A DNA stretch of 64,000 nucleotides from Crenalkalicoccus roseus. GTDB taxonomy: Bacteria > Pseudomonadota > Alphaproteobacteria > Acetobacterales > Acetobacteraceae. The notes beneath the pieces were generated by a model, which saw only the letters and a list, made by a program, of their open reading frames with translations, was not told the DNA's origin and ran no database searches. A program made the translations under genes and the position numbers. Location: positions 1 to 64,000 of the forward strand of contig NZ_SJDM01000012.1 in NCBI RefSeq assembly GCF_004761865.1, written 5' to 3'. Below are positions 47,058-55,390 of this stretch, one piece after another. The stretch's first letter is position 1, and each line of letters starts with the position of its first letter.

Positions 47058-47972
47058 TCAGCTCCGCTCCCGCGGGTCCAGTATGTCGCGGATCGCGTCG
47101 CCGAGCAGGTTGGTCCCGAAGATCACCAGGCTGATGGCGAGCCCCGGGAAGATCACCAGCCAGGGCGCCGTGCGCACGTACTCCGCGGCGGATTCCGAGA
47201 GCATCCGTCCCCAGGAGGGGTAGGGCTCCGGGATGCCGAGGCCGAGGAACGAAAGCGACGCCTCGGTGAGGATGGCCGATCCGAGCTGGGCGGTGGCGAG
47301 CACGATCACCGGCGCCAGCGTGTTCGGCAGCACGTGCAGCACGGCGATGCGCAGCTCGCTCATGCCCTGCGCCCGCGCCGCCTCGACGAAAGGCATCTCG
47401 CGCAGCGCCAGCGTGTTGGAACGGATCACGCGCGCCACGTTCGGGATCACCGGGATCGAGATGGCGATGATCACGTTCTGCAGCGAGGGGCCGAGGGCCG
47501 CGGCCATCACCAGCGCCAGCACGAGCAGCGGCAGGGCCTGCAGCACGTCGTTGACGCGCTGCGTCACCAGGTCCACCCACCCGCCCCAGAAGCCGGAGAT
47601 CAGCCCCACGGCGACGCCGAGCAGGCAGCCGAGCAGCGTCGAGGCGATGCCGACGATGAGCGAGATGCGCGCGCCGTAGATGATGCGGCTCCACATGTCC
47701 CGCCCCATGAAGTCGGCGCCGAGCAGGTGCTCCCCGCCCGGCCTAGCGAGGGAGGAGGCCGCGTTGGTGGCCAGGGGGTCGTGCGTGGCGATGAAGGGCG
47801 CGAACAGCGCGACCAGCACGAAGGCCGCGACGATGAGGAGGCCGAGCGCGCCCAGCGGGTGCCGCCGCGCCTGGTAGAGGACGGAGCCTCCCCAGCCCTG
47901 GACATGGGCGCCGGCGCGGGCGAGCTCCGCCCCGTGATCCACCGCCTGCGCCTGGGGGCCCGCGTAGGACAT
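47058..47972 (-). CDS. Peptide-type ABC permease (DppC-like)
   Basis: Inner-membrane subunit of the importer, 304 aa, with a cytoplasmic N-terminal 40 residues and about six membrane helices. Key segments: [21 protein letters not shown] near residue 85 and the EAA loop [40 protein letters not shown]-type ending is conserved. It partners the DppB-like permease encoded 13 bases upstream. Confidence 0.93.
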   Translation of the reverse strand: MSYAGPQAQAVDHGAELARAGAHVQGWGGSVLYQARRHPLGALGLLIVAAFVLVALFAPFIATHDPLATNAASSLARPGGEHLLGADFMGRDMWSRIIYGARISLIVGIASTLLGCLLGVAVGLISGFWGGWVDLVTQRVNDVLQALPLLVLALVMAAALGPSLQNVIIAISIPVIPNVARVIRSNTLALREMPFVEAARAQGMSELRIAVLHVLPNTLAPVIVLATAQLGSAILTEASLSFLGLGIPEPYPSWGRMLSESAAEYVRTAPWLVIFPGLAISLVIFGTNLLGDAIRDILDPRERS

Positions 47973-47985
47973 TCCGACTTCCCCC

Positions 47986-48933
47986 TCAATCCGAGTACTT
48001 GATGCGCGGATCGAGCACCGCGTAGAGCATGTCCACGACGAAATTCACCACCACGACGACCACCGCGATGAACATCACCAGGTTCTGCACGATCGGGTAG
48101 TCGCGCCACAGGATGGACTCCACCAGGAAGCGCGCCACGCCGGGGATGTTGAACACCGTCTCGGTCACGATCAGCCCGCCGATCAGGAAGGCGGCCTCGA
48201 TGCCGATGATGGTGACCACCGGCAGCACGGCGTTGCGCAGCGCGTGGTGGTAGTTGACCGCGTTCTCGGACGCGCCCTTGGAGCGCGCGGTGCGGATGTA
48301 GTCCTGCCGCAGCACTTCCAGCATCGAGGAGCGCGTGAGGCGCATGATCAGCGCCGAGCTGCGGAAGCCGACCGCCGCCGCCGGTATGGCGTACATCGCC
48401 AGGCTCTCCCACACGCTCTGCGGCGTCGCGGTGTAGATCGGGATGTAGCCGAAGTACTGCACCGTGAACATGATGATCAGCAGCGCCAGCCAGAAGGAGG
48501 GCATGGACAGGCCGCTGAGGCTGATCAGCCGCAGCACGTAGTCGAGCGCGGTGTTCTGCCGCACCGCGCTGATCACGCCGAGCGGCACCCCGAACACCAC
48601 CGAGAACACCAGCGCCCACAGGGCGAGCTGCGCGGTGACGGGGATGCGCGGCGCGATCTCCTCGATCGCCGGGCGCTCGGTGATGTAGGAATAGCCGAGG
48701 TCGCCGCGCAGCAGCGAGCCGATCCAGTTCACGTACTGCACGACGATCGGCTGGTCGAGCCCGAGTTCCGCCTCGATCTGCGCCCGCTCCGCCGGATCTA
48801 TGTAGCCGCCCGCGTCGAACAGGATGTCGGCGACGTTGCCGGGCATCAGCCGGAGCAGCAGGAAGATCAGCACCGACATGCCGAACAGCGTCACGATCAT
48901 CAGCAGGAAGCGCCGGATGATGTAGGACAGCAC
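47986..48933 (-). CDS. Peptide-type ABC permease (DppB-like)
   Basis: First gene of the operon, 315 aa, starting at GTG with GGGGAGGAT upstream. The N-terminal helix (MLSYIIRRFLLMIVTLFGMS) is followed by the typical periplasmic loop and five further helices; the EAA-like loop is VLRQDYIRTARSKGASENAV. Two permeases, two ATPases and a receptor complete the importer. Transcription probably starts in the 382-base divergent gap shared with the amidinotransferase gene. Confidence 0.93.
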   Translation of the reverse strand: MLSYIIRRFLLMIVTLFGMSVLIFLLLRLMPGNVADILFDAGGYIDPAERAQIEAELGLDQPIVVQYVNWIGSLLRGDLGYSYITERPAIEEIAPRIPVTAQLALWALVFSVVFGVPLGVISAVRQNTALDYVLRLISLSGLSMPSFWLALLIIMFTVQYFGYIPIYTATPQSVWESLAMYAIPAAAVGFRSSALIMRLTRSSMLEVLRQDYIRTARSKGASENAVNYHHALRNAVLPVVTIIGIEAAFLIGGLIVTETVFNIPGVARFLVESILWRDYPIVQNLVMFIAVVVVVVNFVVDMLYAVLDPRIKYSD

Positions 48934-49315
48934 TGCGATCCTCCCCGCGGGGGTTCTGTTGCGGCGCGCTGCGGGCGGCCGCCCGCCTCAGCGGCGCGCC
49001 GGGCCTGACGGCAGCGGCGCGGCGCCCATGGCGGAGCCTGGGGTGCGATTCGGCACGGTCCTCTCCTCCCTGTCCGGCCCGCCGGACCCGGCGGCGGGCG
49101 CATCTTCCGTTTCCGGACGCGTCTCTGTACGGACGTTAACCTCAGGGTTCTGCCCATGGCCGCCGCTGTCAAGCCCGGTCGTGCCGGGCCGCCGGCCGCG
49201 GGCGATTGCCGTCGCGGCGCGGAGCGGCGATGGTACGCCCCCTACAGGAACGCCAGGGGGCCCGGATCTTCCGCCGCGCCGCGCGCGCCGGCCCCCGCCA
49301 GGAGACCGCAAAGGA
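48934..49315. promoter_or_regulatory. Divergent intergenic region, permease operon versus amidinotransferase
   Basis: 382 bases with no gene. It holds ribosome-binding sites of both flanking genes, a CCCCGCGGGG palindrome near 48940-48952, a CGGGCGGCCGCCCG palindrome and a locally less GC-rich patch near 49130-49150 (GTACGGACGTTAACCTCAGG) that may carry promoter elements. Presumably both the operon and the amidinotransferase are driven from here, but no specific operator was identified. Confidence 0.4.
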
Positions 49316-50440
49316 ATGGACCAGCACGTGGATGGCGCCGCCCTCGGCGCAGCCGATCTCCGCCAGCCCTGCCCCGTCAACTCCTGGAACGAGTGGGATC
49401 CGCTGGAGGAGGTGATCGTCGGCCGGCTGGAGGGGGCGGTGATCCCGCCGCATCACGTCGCCGTCACCTTCAACATGCCGGCGCTCGCCCGCCGGCTGCA
49501 CCGCTTCACCGCCGGCATGCGCTATCCGAAATGGATGGTACGCCGCGCCCAGGAACAGCTCGACGGCTTCATCCGGCTGCTGGAGGGGGAGGGCATCACG
49601 GTGCGCCGCCCCGACCCGATCCCGCACGCGCGGCGCTTCCGCACCCCTGCCTGGTCCTCGCGCGGCTTCTGCATCGCCTGCCCGCGCGACGGCTTCCTGG
49701 TGATCGGCGACGAGATCATCGAGACGCCGATGGCCTGGCGCAGCCGCTACTTCGAGGGCGACGCCTATCGCCGCCTGTTCAAGGAGTATTTCCACGCCGG
49801 CGCCCGCTGGACCGCGGCGCCGCGCCCGCAGCTCACCGACGAACTCTACGAGCGCGACTACCGCATCCCCGCACCGGGAGAGCCGCTCCGCTACGTGGTG
49901 AACGAGTTCGAGCCGGTGTTCGACGCCGCCGACTTCGCCCGCTGCGGCCGCGACCTGTTCGTGACGCGCAGCAACGTCACCAACCAGGCCGGCATCGAGT
50001 GGCTGCGCCGCCACCTCGCCGATCGCGGCATCCGGGTGCACGAGATCGTCTCCACCTGCCGCCAGCCGATGCATATCGACAGCAGCTTCGTCCCGCTCGC
50101 GCCCGGGCGGGTGATGGTCAACCCCGACTACGTGGACCTCGAGCGCCTGCCGCCGGTGCTGAAGAAGTGGGAGGTGCTGGTGGCGCCGCGCCCCGACCCG
50201 GTGGAGGGGCGCCTCGAGCGCATCACCATGTGCAGCGCCTGGATCAGCATCAACGTGCTGAGCCTCGACGAGCGGCGGGTGGTGGTGGACGCCACCCAGC
50301 CCACCCTGCACCGCAGGCTGCGCGAATGGGGCTTCGAGCCGATGCCGATCCCCTTCCTCGCCTACGGCCCGTTCGGCGGCGCCTTCCACTGCGCCACGCT
50401 CGACATCCGCCGGCGCGGCACGCTGCAGGGCTACTGCTGA
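49316..50440 (+). CDS. Amidinotransferase (glycine amidinotransferase-like)
   Basis: Transfers an amidino group, usually from arginine to an amine, making a guanidino compound. The 374-aa protein opens with the GATM-type NSWNEWDPLEEVIVGR and has FEPVFDAADFAR, MHIDSSF (catalytic His253) and GGAFHC with the nucleophilic Cys359 near the C-terminus. Thus the His and Cys of the active site are present. The ATG at 49316 follows AAAGGA. It is divergent from the peptide-type importer and overlaps the UDG gene end by ten bases. The acceptor amine is unknown. Confidence 0.87.
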   Translation: MDQHVDGAALGAADLRQPCPVNSWNEWDPLEEVIVGRLEGAVIPPHHVAVTFNMPALARRLHRFTAGMRYPKWMVRRAQEQLDGFIRLLEGEGITVRRPDPIPHARRFRTPAWSSRGFCIACPRDGFLVIGDEIIETPMAWRSRYFEGDAYRRLFKEYFHAGARWTAAPRPQLTDELYERDYRIPAPGEPLRYVVNEFEPVFDAADFARCGRDLFVTRSNVTNQAGIEWLRRHLADRGIRVHEIVSTCRQPMHIDSSFVPLAPGRVMVNPDYVDLERLPPVLKKWEVLVAPRPDPVEGRLERITMCSAWISINVLSLDERRVVVDATQPTLHRRLREWGFEPMPIPFLAYGPFGGAFHCATLDIRRRGTLQGYC

Positions 50441-51096
50441 GGCGGGACCGCCCCTCCGGTGCGGCGCAACAGCGCCGCCACCACCGCCTCGAACATCGCC
50501 GCGGTCAGCCGCCCGGTCTGGGTGTTGTAGCGGCTGACATGGTAGCTGTCGGCCAGCAGCAGCCCGCCGGGCAGTTCGTGCAGGGCGCCGTGGGCGAAGC
50601 GCAGGCGCGAGGGCTTCAGCCCGAGCGCGCGCAGCGCCGCCGCATGTGCCACCACGCCGAGGGCGAGCACGCCGCGCAGCCGCGGCATGGCGCGGAGCTC
50701 CGCCTGCAGGAAGCGGTTGCAGGTGGCGATCTCGCGCGGCTGGGGCAGGTTCTCGGGCGGCACGCAACGCACCGCATTGGCGATCCTGACGCCGGTCAGC
50801 GCCAATCCGTCCGCCGGATCCTCGCCGTAGGTGCCGGCGGCGAGGCCGAAGCGCAGCAGCGTGCCGTAGAGCAACCGCCCGGCGAAGTCGCCGGTGAAGG
50901 GCCGCCCGGTGCGGTTCGCCCCGCGCAGGCCGGGGGCGAGGCCGACGATCAGCAGCGGGGCCTCGAGCGGCCCCCAGGCCGGAACCGGGGCGTTGTGCCA
51001 GTCCGGCCAGGCGGCACGGTTGGCTTCGCGGAAGGCGACCAGGCGCGGACAGAGCGGGCAGTCCCGCGCCGGCTGCTCCGGCGCGGCGCCACTCAC
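50431..51096 (-). CDS. Uracil-DNA glycosylase, family 5 (UdgB-like)
   Basis: Removes uracil, and in this family also other deaminated bases, from DNA. The 221-aa protein has four candidate [4Fe-4S] cysteines (13, 16, 111, 126), the catalytic-loop region GLAPGLRGANRTGRPF at 52-67 and the C-terminal HVSRYNTQTGR. It is co-oriented with and overlaps the NYN gene by four bases, and its end overlaps the convergent amidinotransferase gene. Confidence 0.88.
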   Translation of the reverse strand: MSGAAPEQPARDCPLCPRLVAFREANRAAWPDWHNAPVPAWGPLEAPLLIVGLAPGLRGANRTGRPFTGDFAGRLLYGTLLRFGLAAGTYGEDPADGLALTGVRIANAVRCVPPENLPQPREIATCNRFLQAELRAMPRLRGVLALGVVAHAAALRALGLKPSRLRFAHGALHELPGGLLLADSYHVSRYNTQTGRLTAAMFEAVVAALLRRTGGAVPPQQ

Positions 51097-51752
51097 TCCG
51101 GCAGGTCCCCCGCCGTCTCGCGGAAGGGCTCGGCCGGGGTGGCGCGGGGCGCGGCGGGGCGCGGCGGGGCGGTGCGCGGGCGCGGCTCCACCTGCCGGCG
51201 CGTCACATGCTCGGCGAGGTCGGCGAGGTCGAGGAAGGCATCGGCCTGCCGGCGCAGCTCGTCCGCGATCATCGCCGGCTGGGTGCGGATGGTGGAGACG
51301 ACGGTGACGCGCACGCCGCGGCGCTGCACCGCCTCCACCAGGCGGCGAAGGTCGCCATCGCCGGAGAAGATCACGGCATGATCGAGGCGGGAGGCGAGGT
51401 CGAGCACGTCCACCGCCATCTCGATGTCCACGCTGCCCTTGACGCGGCGGCGGCCGGTGGCGTCGGTGAACTCCTTCGCCGGCTTGGTCACCACCGCGTA
51501 GCCGTTGTAGCCGAGCCAGTCCACCAGCGGCCGCAGCGGCGAGTACTCCTCCGTCTCCAGCAGCGCGGTGTAGTAGTAGGCGCGGATCAGGTAGCCCTGA
51601 CGGCGGAAATGCGCCAGCAGGTTCTTGTAGTCCACGTCGAAGCCCAGCGTGCGGGAGGCGGCGTAGAGGTTGGCACCGTCGATGAAGAGGGCGAGCCGCT
51701 CGATGCGTTCGGAGTGCAAAGGGGTGGCCTTTGAAATATGCGCCATGACCAT
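51093..51752 (-). CDS. NYN-domain nuclease (LabA/DUF88-like)
   Basis: A 219-aa protein with a PIN-like NYN fold, likely an RNase. Acidic metal-binding residues sit in ALFIDGANLY (Asp25), SVDIEM (Asp109) and FSGDGDL (130-135). After about residue 185 comes a Pro/Arg-rich tail. The ATG at 51752 has AGGACGG upstream; an alternative ATG is six bases later. It overlaps the UDG start by four bases and is divergent from folK across only 22 bases. Confidence 0.85.
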   Translation of the reverse strand: MVMAHISKATPLHSERIERLALFIDGANLYAASRTLGFDVDYKNLLAHFRRQGYLIRAYYYTALLETEEYSPLRPLVDWLGYNGYAVVTKPAKEFTDATGRRRVKGSVDIEMAVDVLDLASRLDHAVIFSGDGDLRRLVEAVQRRGVRVTVVSTIRTQPAMIADELRRQADAFLDLADLAEHVTRRQVEPRPRTAPPRPAAPRATPAEPFRETAGDLPE

Positions 51753-51774
51753 ATCCGTCCTGTTATCGTAAAAA
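51753..51774. promoter_or_regulatory. 22-base AT-rich divergent promoter segment, NYN versus folK
   Basis: The gap contains CCTGTTATCGTAAAAA and is strikingly AT-rich for this genome. TTATCG and its complement CGATAA could serve as -10-like elements on both strands. No ribosome-binding site precedes folK, so its transcript may be leaderless or its promoter may lie within the NYN gene. Confidence 0.45.
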
Positions 51775-52299
51775 ATGCGCGACAGTAAGGATGAAAATGT
51801 CGCCCTCGTGGCGATCGGGGCGAATCTTCCGGGACCCGACGGCGCCCCGCCCCTCGAAACCTGCCGGCGCGCCGCCCGGGCGCTGGCCGCGCTGCCGGGC
51901 CTGCGCCTCGTCGCCCTTTCGCCCTGGTACCGCTCCGATCCCGAGCCGCCCATGCCGGGCGCGCCCGCCTTCGTCAACGGCCTCGCCCGGCTCGAGGGCG
52001 CGGCGTGGGATCCGGCGGCCCTGCTGCGGGCGCTGCATGCGATCGAGGCGGAGGCCGGGCGCAGCCGCCCCTTCCCCAACGCGCCGCGCAGCCTGGACCT
52101 CGACCTGATCGCGCTCGGCGGGCTGGTGCGGCCGGCGCCGGATCCGGTGCTGCCGCATCCGCGCGCACATCTGCGCCGCTTCGTGCTGCAGCCTCTGGCC
52201 GATGTCGCTCCAGGCTGGCGCCACCCCGTGCTCGGGCAGAGCGTGGAGGCGCTGCTGGCCGCCCTCCCCGGCCCCGCCCTGCGCCCGCTCGCGGCCTGA
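51775..52299 (+). CDS. folK: 2-amino-4-hydroxy-6-hydroxymethyldihydropteridine diphosphokinase
   Basis: Pyrophosphorylates the pterin in folate synthesis. The 174-aa protein has VALVAIGANL at the N-terminus, the SPWYRSDPEPP stretch, and the signature RPFPNAPRSLDLDLI containing the metal-binding aspartates. HPRAHLRRFVLQPLADVAP is conserved near the end. The ATG at 51775 lacks a ribosome-binding site; no better in-frame start exists. It is divergent from the NYN nuclease gene and precedes the LLM oxidoreductase gene. Confidence 0.94.
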   Translation: MRDSKDENVALVAIGANLPGPDGAPPLETCRRAARALAALPGLRLVALSPWYRSDPEPPMPGAPAFVNGLARLEGAAWDPAALLRALHAIEAEAGRSRPFPNAPRSLDLDLIALGGLVRPAPDPVLPHPRAHLRRFVLQPLADVAPGWRHPVLGQSVEALLAALPGPALRPLAA

Positions 52300-52362
52300 G
52301 GCGCGGCTTGGACCGTGGCGCCGCGGCCGATAGGGTGCGCGGGACCCGACCCGGAACACGCC

Positions 52363-53409
52363 ATGACGCCTGGCCTTTCCATCCTCGACCAGTCCACGAT
52401 CGCCTCCGGCCGCGGCGCCGACCAGGCGATCCGGGAGACGCTGGCGCTCGCCCGCCTGGCCGATGCCTGGGGCTACCGCCGCTACTGGCTGGCCGAGCAC
52501 CACAATTCGGAAGCCCATGCCGGGGCGGCGCCGGAGATGCTGGTGGCGGCGATCGCGGCCACCACGCGGCGCATCCGTGTCGGCACCGCGGGGGTGATGC
52601 TGCCGCACTACTCAGCGCTGAAGGTGGCCGAGCAGTTCCGGGTGGCGGAGGCGATCGCGCCGGGGCGGATCGATCTCGGCCTCGGCCGCGCCCCCGGCTC
52701 GGACGGGCGGACCGCCTTCGCCCTCAATCCCAACGCCGCGGAGGCGGCGGAGCGCTTTCCCGCCCAGGTGATGGAGCTGCTCGGCTGGCTCGGCGACGGC
52801 CTGCCGGAGAGCCATCCCTTCCGCGCCGTCCGCGCCCAGCCCGAGGGGCCGACGCGGCCGGAGGTGTGGATCCTCGGCAGCAGCGACTACGGGGCGCAGG
52901 TCGCGGCGCATTTCGGCCTGCCCTACTGCTTCGCCCACTTCATCACCGACGGCCATGGCGCGGCGGAGGCACTGGCGCTGTACCGCCAGGCCTTCCGCCC
53001 GCATCCCGGCCGCCCCGGCAGGCTGGCGGCGCCGCACGCGGCGATCGGCGTCTTCGCCCTGGCCGCGGAGACGGAGGCGGAGGCGGAGCGGCTGTTCCGC
53101 TCGCGTGCGCTGTGGCGCCTCCACCGCGACAGCGGCCGCTACCCGCCCCTGCCGAGCGTGGAGGAGGCCGAGGCCTACCCCTACACCGAGGCGGAGCGGG
53201 CATGGGTGGAGCGGCTGCGCGCCCGCGCCATCCTCGGCGCGCCGGAACAGGTGCGGGCGAGGCTCGAGGCCCTGGCGCGGGAGCTTGGGGCGGCCGAGGT
53301 GGCGGTGCTGACGGCGTGCCACGACCCGCTGGCGCGGCAGCGCAGCTATGCGCTGCTCGCGGAGGCCTTCGGCCTGTCCCGGGACTCGTCCCTTGCGGCG
53401 GCGGAGTAG
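52363..53409 (+). CDS. LLM-class flavin-dependent oxidoreductase
   Basis: A 348-aa luciferase-like monooxygenase-fold protein, one of the single-subunit enzymes that use FMNH2 or F420H2. The ATG at 52363 gives the expected N-terminus GLSILDQSTIASGR. Conserved segments are YRRYWLAEHHN, RIRVGTAGVMLPHYSALKVAEQF, RIDLGLGRAPGSD and WILGSSDYGAQVAAHFGLPY. Proteins with this pattern are often annotated as alkanal monooxygenase-like; the substrate is unknown. Confidence 0.9.
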   Translation: MTPGLSILDQSTIASGRGADQAIRETLALARLADAWGYRRYWLAEHHNSEAHAGAAPEMLVAAIAATTRRIRVGTAGVMLPHYSALKVAEQFRVAEAIAPGRIDLGLGRAPGSDGRTAFALNPNAAEAAERFPAQVMELLGWLGDGLPESHPFRAVRAQPEGPTRPEVWILGSSDYGAQVAAHFGLPYCFAHFITDGHGAAEALALYRQAFRPHPGRPGRLAAPHAAIGVFALAAETEAEAERLFRSRALWRLHRDSGRYPPLPSVEEAEAYPYTEAERAWVERLRARAILGAPEQVRARLEALARELGAAEVAVLTACHDPLARQRSYALLAEAFGLSRDSSLAAAE

Positions 53410-53523
53410 AAGGGGAAGGCGCGGCCCCGCCACACCTCCGCGACAGCCGCTCCGGCCGGAGAGAACCGCACCGCACGCCAGCGGTTGATTCCCGGGCCCA
53501 CACCGCCAAAACTGTCACGATAC

Positions 53524-54288
53524 ATGTTGCACCGCCCGACTCGCCGACCGCAGTTCTTCTACACGACCGCGCCGCTGCCCTGCCCCTACCTGCCGGGCCG
53601 GACGGAGCGGAAGATCGTGACCGAACTCTCCGGTCCCGAGGCCGAAGCGCTGCACGACCGCCTCTCCCGCGCCGGGTTCCGCCGCAGCCACAACATCGCC
53701 TATTCGCCGGTCTGCCCCGGCTGCAACGCCTGCATTCCCATCCGCATCCTGGCCGGCGCCTTCGAGCCGAACCGGGCCCAGCGCAAGCTGCAGCGCATCA
53801 ACGCCGATCTCGGCGTGCGCGAGGCGCCGGCGCGCGCCACCGCCGAGCAGTTCGCCCTGTTCCAGCGCTACCAGCAGGCGCGGCACGGCGAGGGGGACAT
53901 GGCGGCGATGGGCTTCTACGACTACCGCGCCATGATCGAGGACACCCCGATCACCACCGGCGTGGTGGAGTTCCGCGACGGCCGGGACCGGCTGCTCGGC
54001 GCCTGTCTGACCGACTGGCTGTCGGACGGGCTGTCCGCCGTCTATTCCTTCTTCGACCCGGCGGAGGCGCGGCGCTCCCTCGGCACCTGGGCGATCCTCT
54101 GGCTGGTGGCGCGGGCGCAGGCGCTGGGGCTGCCCTTCGTCTATCTCGGCTACTGGGTGCCCGACAGCCGCAAGATGTCCTACAAGAGCCGCTTCCGCCC
54201 GAGCGAGATCCTGATCGCCGGCGCCTGGCGCCCGCTGGACGAAGCGGCGGAGGCGCCGCAGGCCGCGCTGCCGGAGACCGCCGCCTGA
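53524..54288 (+). CDS. bpt: Aspartate/glutamate leucyltransferase (Bpt)
   Basis: Adds Leu to N-terminal Asp or Glu to make N-degrons for ClpS. The 254-aa protein has RPQFFYTTAPLPCPYLPGR, the cysteine-containing SPVCPGCNACIPIRI and the C-terminal GYWVPDSRKMSYKSRFRP motif of arginyl/leucyltransferases. The start at 53524 gives the standard N-terminus. With aat at 7.1 kb, both N-end rule transferases are represented in the window. It is convergent with rfbC. Confidence 0.93.
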   Translation: MLHRPTRRPQFFYTTAPLPCPYLPGRTERKIVTELSGPEAEALHDRLSRAGFRRSHNIAYSPVCPGCNACIPIRILAGAFEPNRAQRKLQRINADLGVREAPARATAEQFALFQRYQQARHGEGDMAAMGFYDYRAMIEDTPITTGVVEFRDGRDRLLGACLTDWLSDGLSAVYSFFDPAEARRSLGTWAILWLVARAQALGLPFVYLGYWVPDSRKMSYKSRFRPSEILIAGAWRPLDEAAEAPQAALPETAA

Positions 54289-54315
54289 GGGCCCGGGGGT
54301 GCGGCCCGCCCTGCC

Positions 54316-54420
54316 GGGGCCGTTTCCCCCTGGCCGCGGGTGCGGAAACGGCTCTGGGTCATCGTTCGTGGAGCAGGGTCGCACTCCCGGCTGTTTCCAG
54401 GCCTCCGCGATCCGCTCCGG
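54316..54420 (+). repeat. Dispersed intergenic repeat, copy D (near full length)
   Basis: About 105 bases aligning along their full length with copy E at 55282-55390. GCCGTTTCC (54319-54327) and GGAAACGGC (54344-54352) form a 9-bp stem with a 16-base loop, the same geometry as copy E. GTGGAGCAGGGTC and GTTTCC..CCGCGATCC follow. It lies between the convergent bpt and rfbC genes. Confidence 0.75.
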
Positions 54421-54437
54421 CGGGCGGCCCGCCGGAG
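54415..54437. terminator. Perfect hairpin between convergent bpt and rfbC
   Basis: CTCCGGCGGG (54415-54424) pairs with CCCGCCGGAG (54428-54437) over a three-base loop. It overlaps the end of repeat copy D and is suitable as a bidirectional terminator; there is no T run. Confidence 0.55.
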
Positions 54438-54446
54438 CGCGGCGCG

Positions 54447-55013
54447 TCAGAGCAGGCCGCGCATTCGCTCGATGCCGTGGAACCCGGCGTCGAAGGCCGG
54501 CCAGCCGGCATCCTTGGCGGAGAGGTCCTGCGGCGCCACCGGCCATTCGATCCCCATCCAGGGGTCGTCGTAGCGCAGGCCCCGCTCCTGCTCCGGGGCG
54601 TAGAAGGCGCTGACCAGGTAGAGCGCCTCGGTGTCCTCGGCCAGCGTGACGAAGCCGTGCGCGCAGCCGCGCGGGACGTACATCATCAGGCGGTTCGCGG
54701 CGCTCAGCTCGGCGCCGAACCAGCGGCCGAAGCTCGGGCTGTCCGGCCGCAGATCCACCACCACGTCGTAGAGCGCGCCGCCGACGCAGCGCACCAGCTT
54801 CACCTCCGCCGCCGGCGGAAGCTGGTAGTGCATGCCGCGCAGGGTGAGGCGGCGGCCGGTCAGGGAGTTGTTCGCCTGCACGAAGCGCGTCTCCAGCCCG
54901 GCGGCGGCGAATTCGCGCTCGCAGAACACGCGGGCGAAGAAGCCGCGCTCGTCCTCCCGCTTCTGCGGCTCGATGAGGAAGGCGCCCCGCACCGGCGTCT
55001 CGTGGAAGATCAC
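54447..55013 (-). CDS. rfbC: dTDP-4-dehydrorhamnose 3,5-epimerase
   Basis: Epimerises dTDP-4-keto-6-deoxyglucose for dTDP-rhamnose synthesis. The 188-aa protein starts with GTG at 55013 (VIFHETPVRGAFLIEP). Conserved segments are RGFFARVFC, FVQANNSLT, TLRGMHYQ with the catalytic His, LYDVVVDLRP and YVPRGCAHGFVTL. The other rfb genes are not in the window, so rhamnose synthesis is split over the genome. It is flanked on both sides by copies of the dispersed repeat. Confidence 0.92.
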   Translation of the reverse strand: MIFHETPVRGAFLIEPQKREDERGFFARVFCEREFAAAGLETRFVQANNSLTGRRLTLRGMHYQLPPAAEVKLVRCVGGALYDVVVDLRPDSPSFGRWFGAELSAANRLMMYVPRGCAHGFVTLAEDTEALYLVSAFYAPEQERGLRYDDPWMGIEWPVAPQDLSAKDAGWPAFDAGFHGIERMRGLL

Positions 55014-55281
55014 GGGCGGCGGCTCCGCGCGGGACGGAGGCGGGAGGGGGCTGGCTGGTCGTCGGGCATGGGCGTCCCGGTTCCGAAGTCTGGTCCCTGA
55101 CCATGGCGGGGGGCGCGTGGCGCAGGAAATGAAAAGACATTGAAGCCGTTGCGGCCCCGGCGCCGGGCGGAGACGGCCCTGTGGCGCGATCCGCGCCGGC
55201 GGATCGCGGCACATGCCCTGGCCCGCTGGTCGTGCGAGCCTCTTCACCCGTGCCGGTGAGGCCCCCCGAACGGGGTCCGTC
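55014..55281. other. Intergenic, rfbC upstream region
   Basis: 268 bases upstream of rfbC and downstream of the RlmM-like gene. The locally AT-richer CAGGAAATGAAAAGACATTGA near 55121-55142 could hold the rfbC promoter. No gene, RNA or strong hairpin was recognised. Confidence 0.35.
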
Positions 55282-55390
55282 CTAGAGCCGTTTCCACTCG
55301 GCCATGAACGCGGAAACGGCTTCAGCCCAGTGTTTGTGGAGCAGAGTCACGCTCCCGGCCGTTTCCGGCCGTCCGCGATCCACTCTAGAG
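55282..55390 (+). repeat. Dispersed intergenic repeat, copy E (complete)
   Basis: The best-preserved copy. It begins CTAGAGCCGTTTCC and ends GATCCACTCTAGAG, so the ends are complementary in the CTAGAG element. GCCGTTTCC (55287-55295) and GGAAACGGC (55312-55320) form a 9-bp stem with a 16-base loop; a smaller GGCCG-TTTC-CGGCC hairpin lies at 55357-55370. The final CTCTAGAG contains the TAG stop of the convergently placed RlmM-like gene. No transposase is near. Confidence 0.75.

Noticed and set aside
48934-49315. Small RNA or tRNA in the 382-base divergent region
   Set aside because: Palindromes occur, but no cloverleaf or conserved RNA motif was identified.
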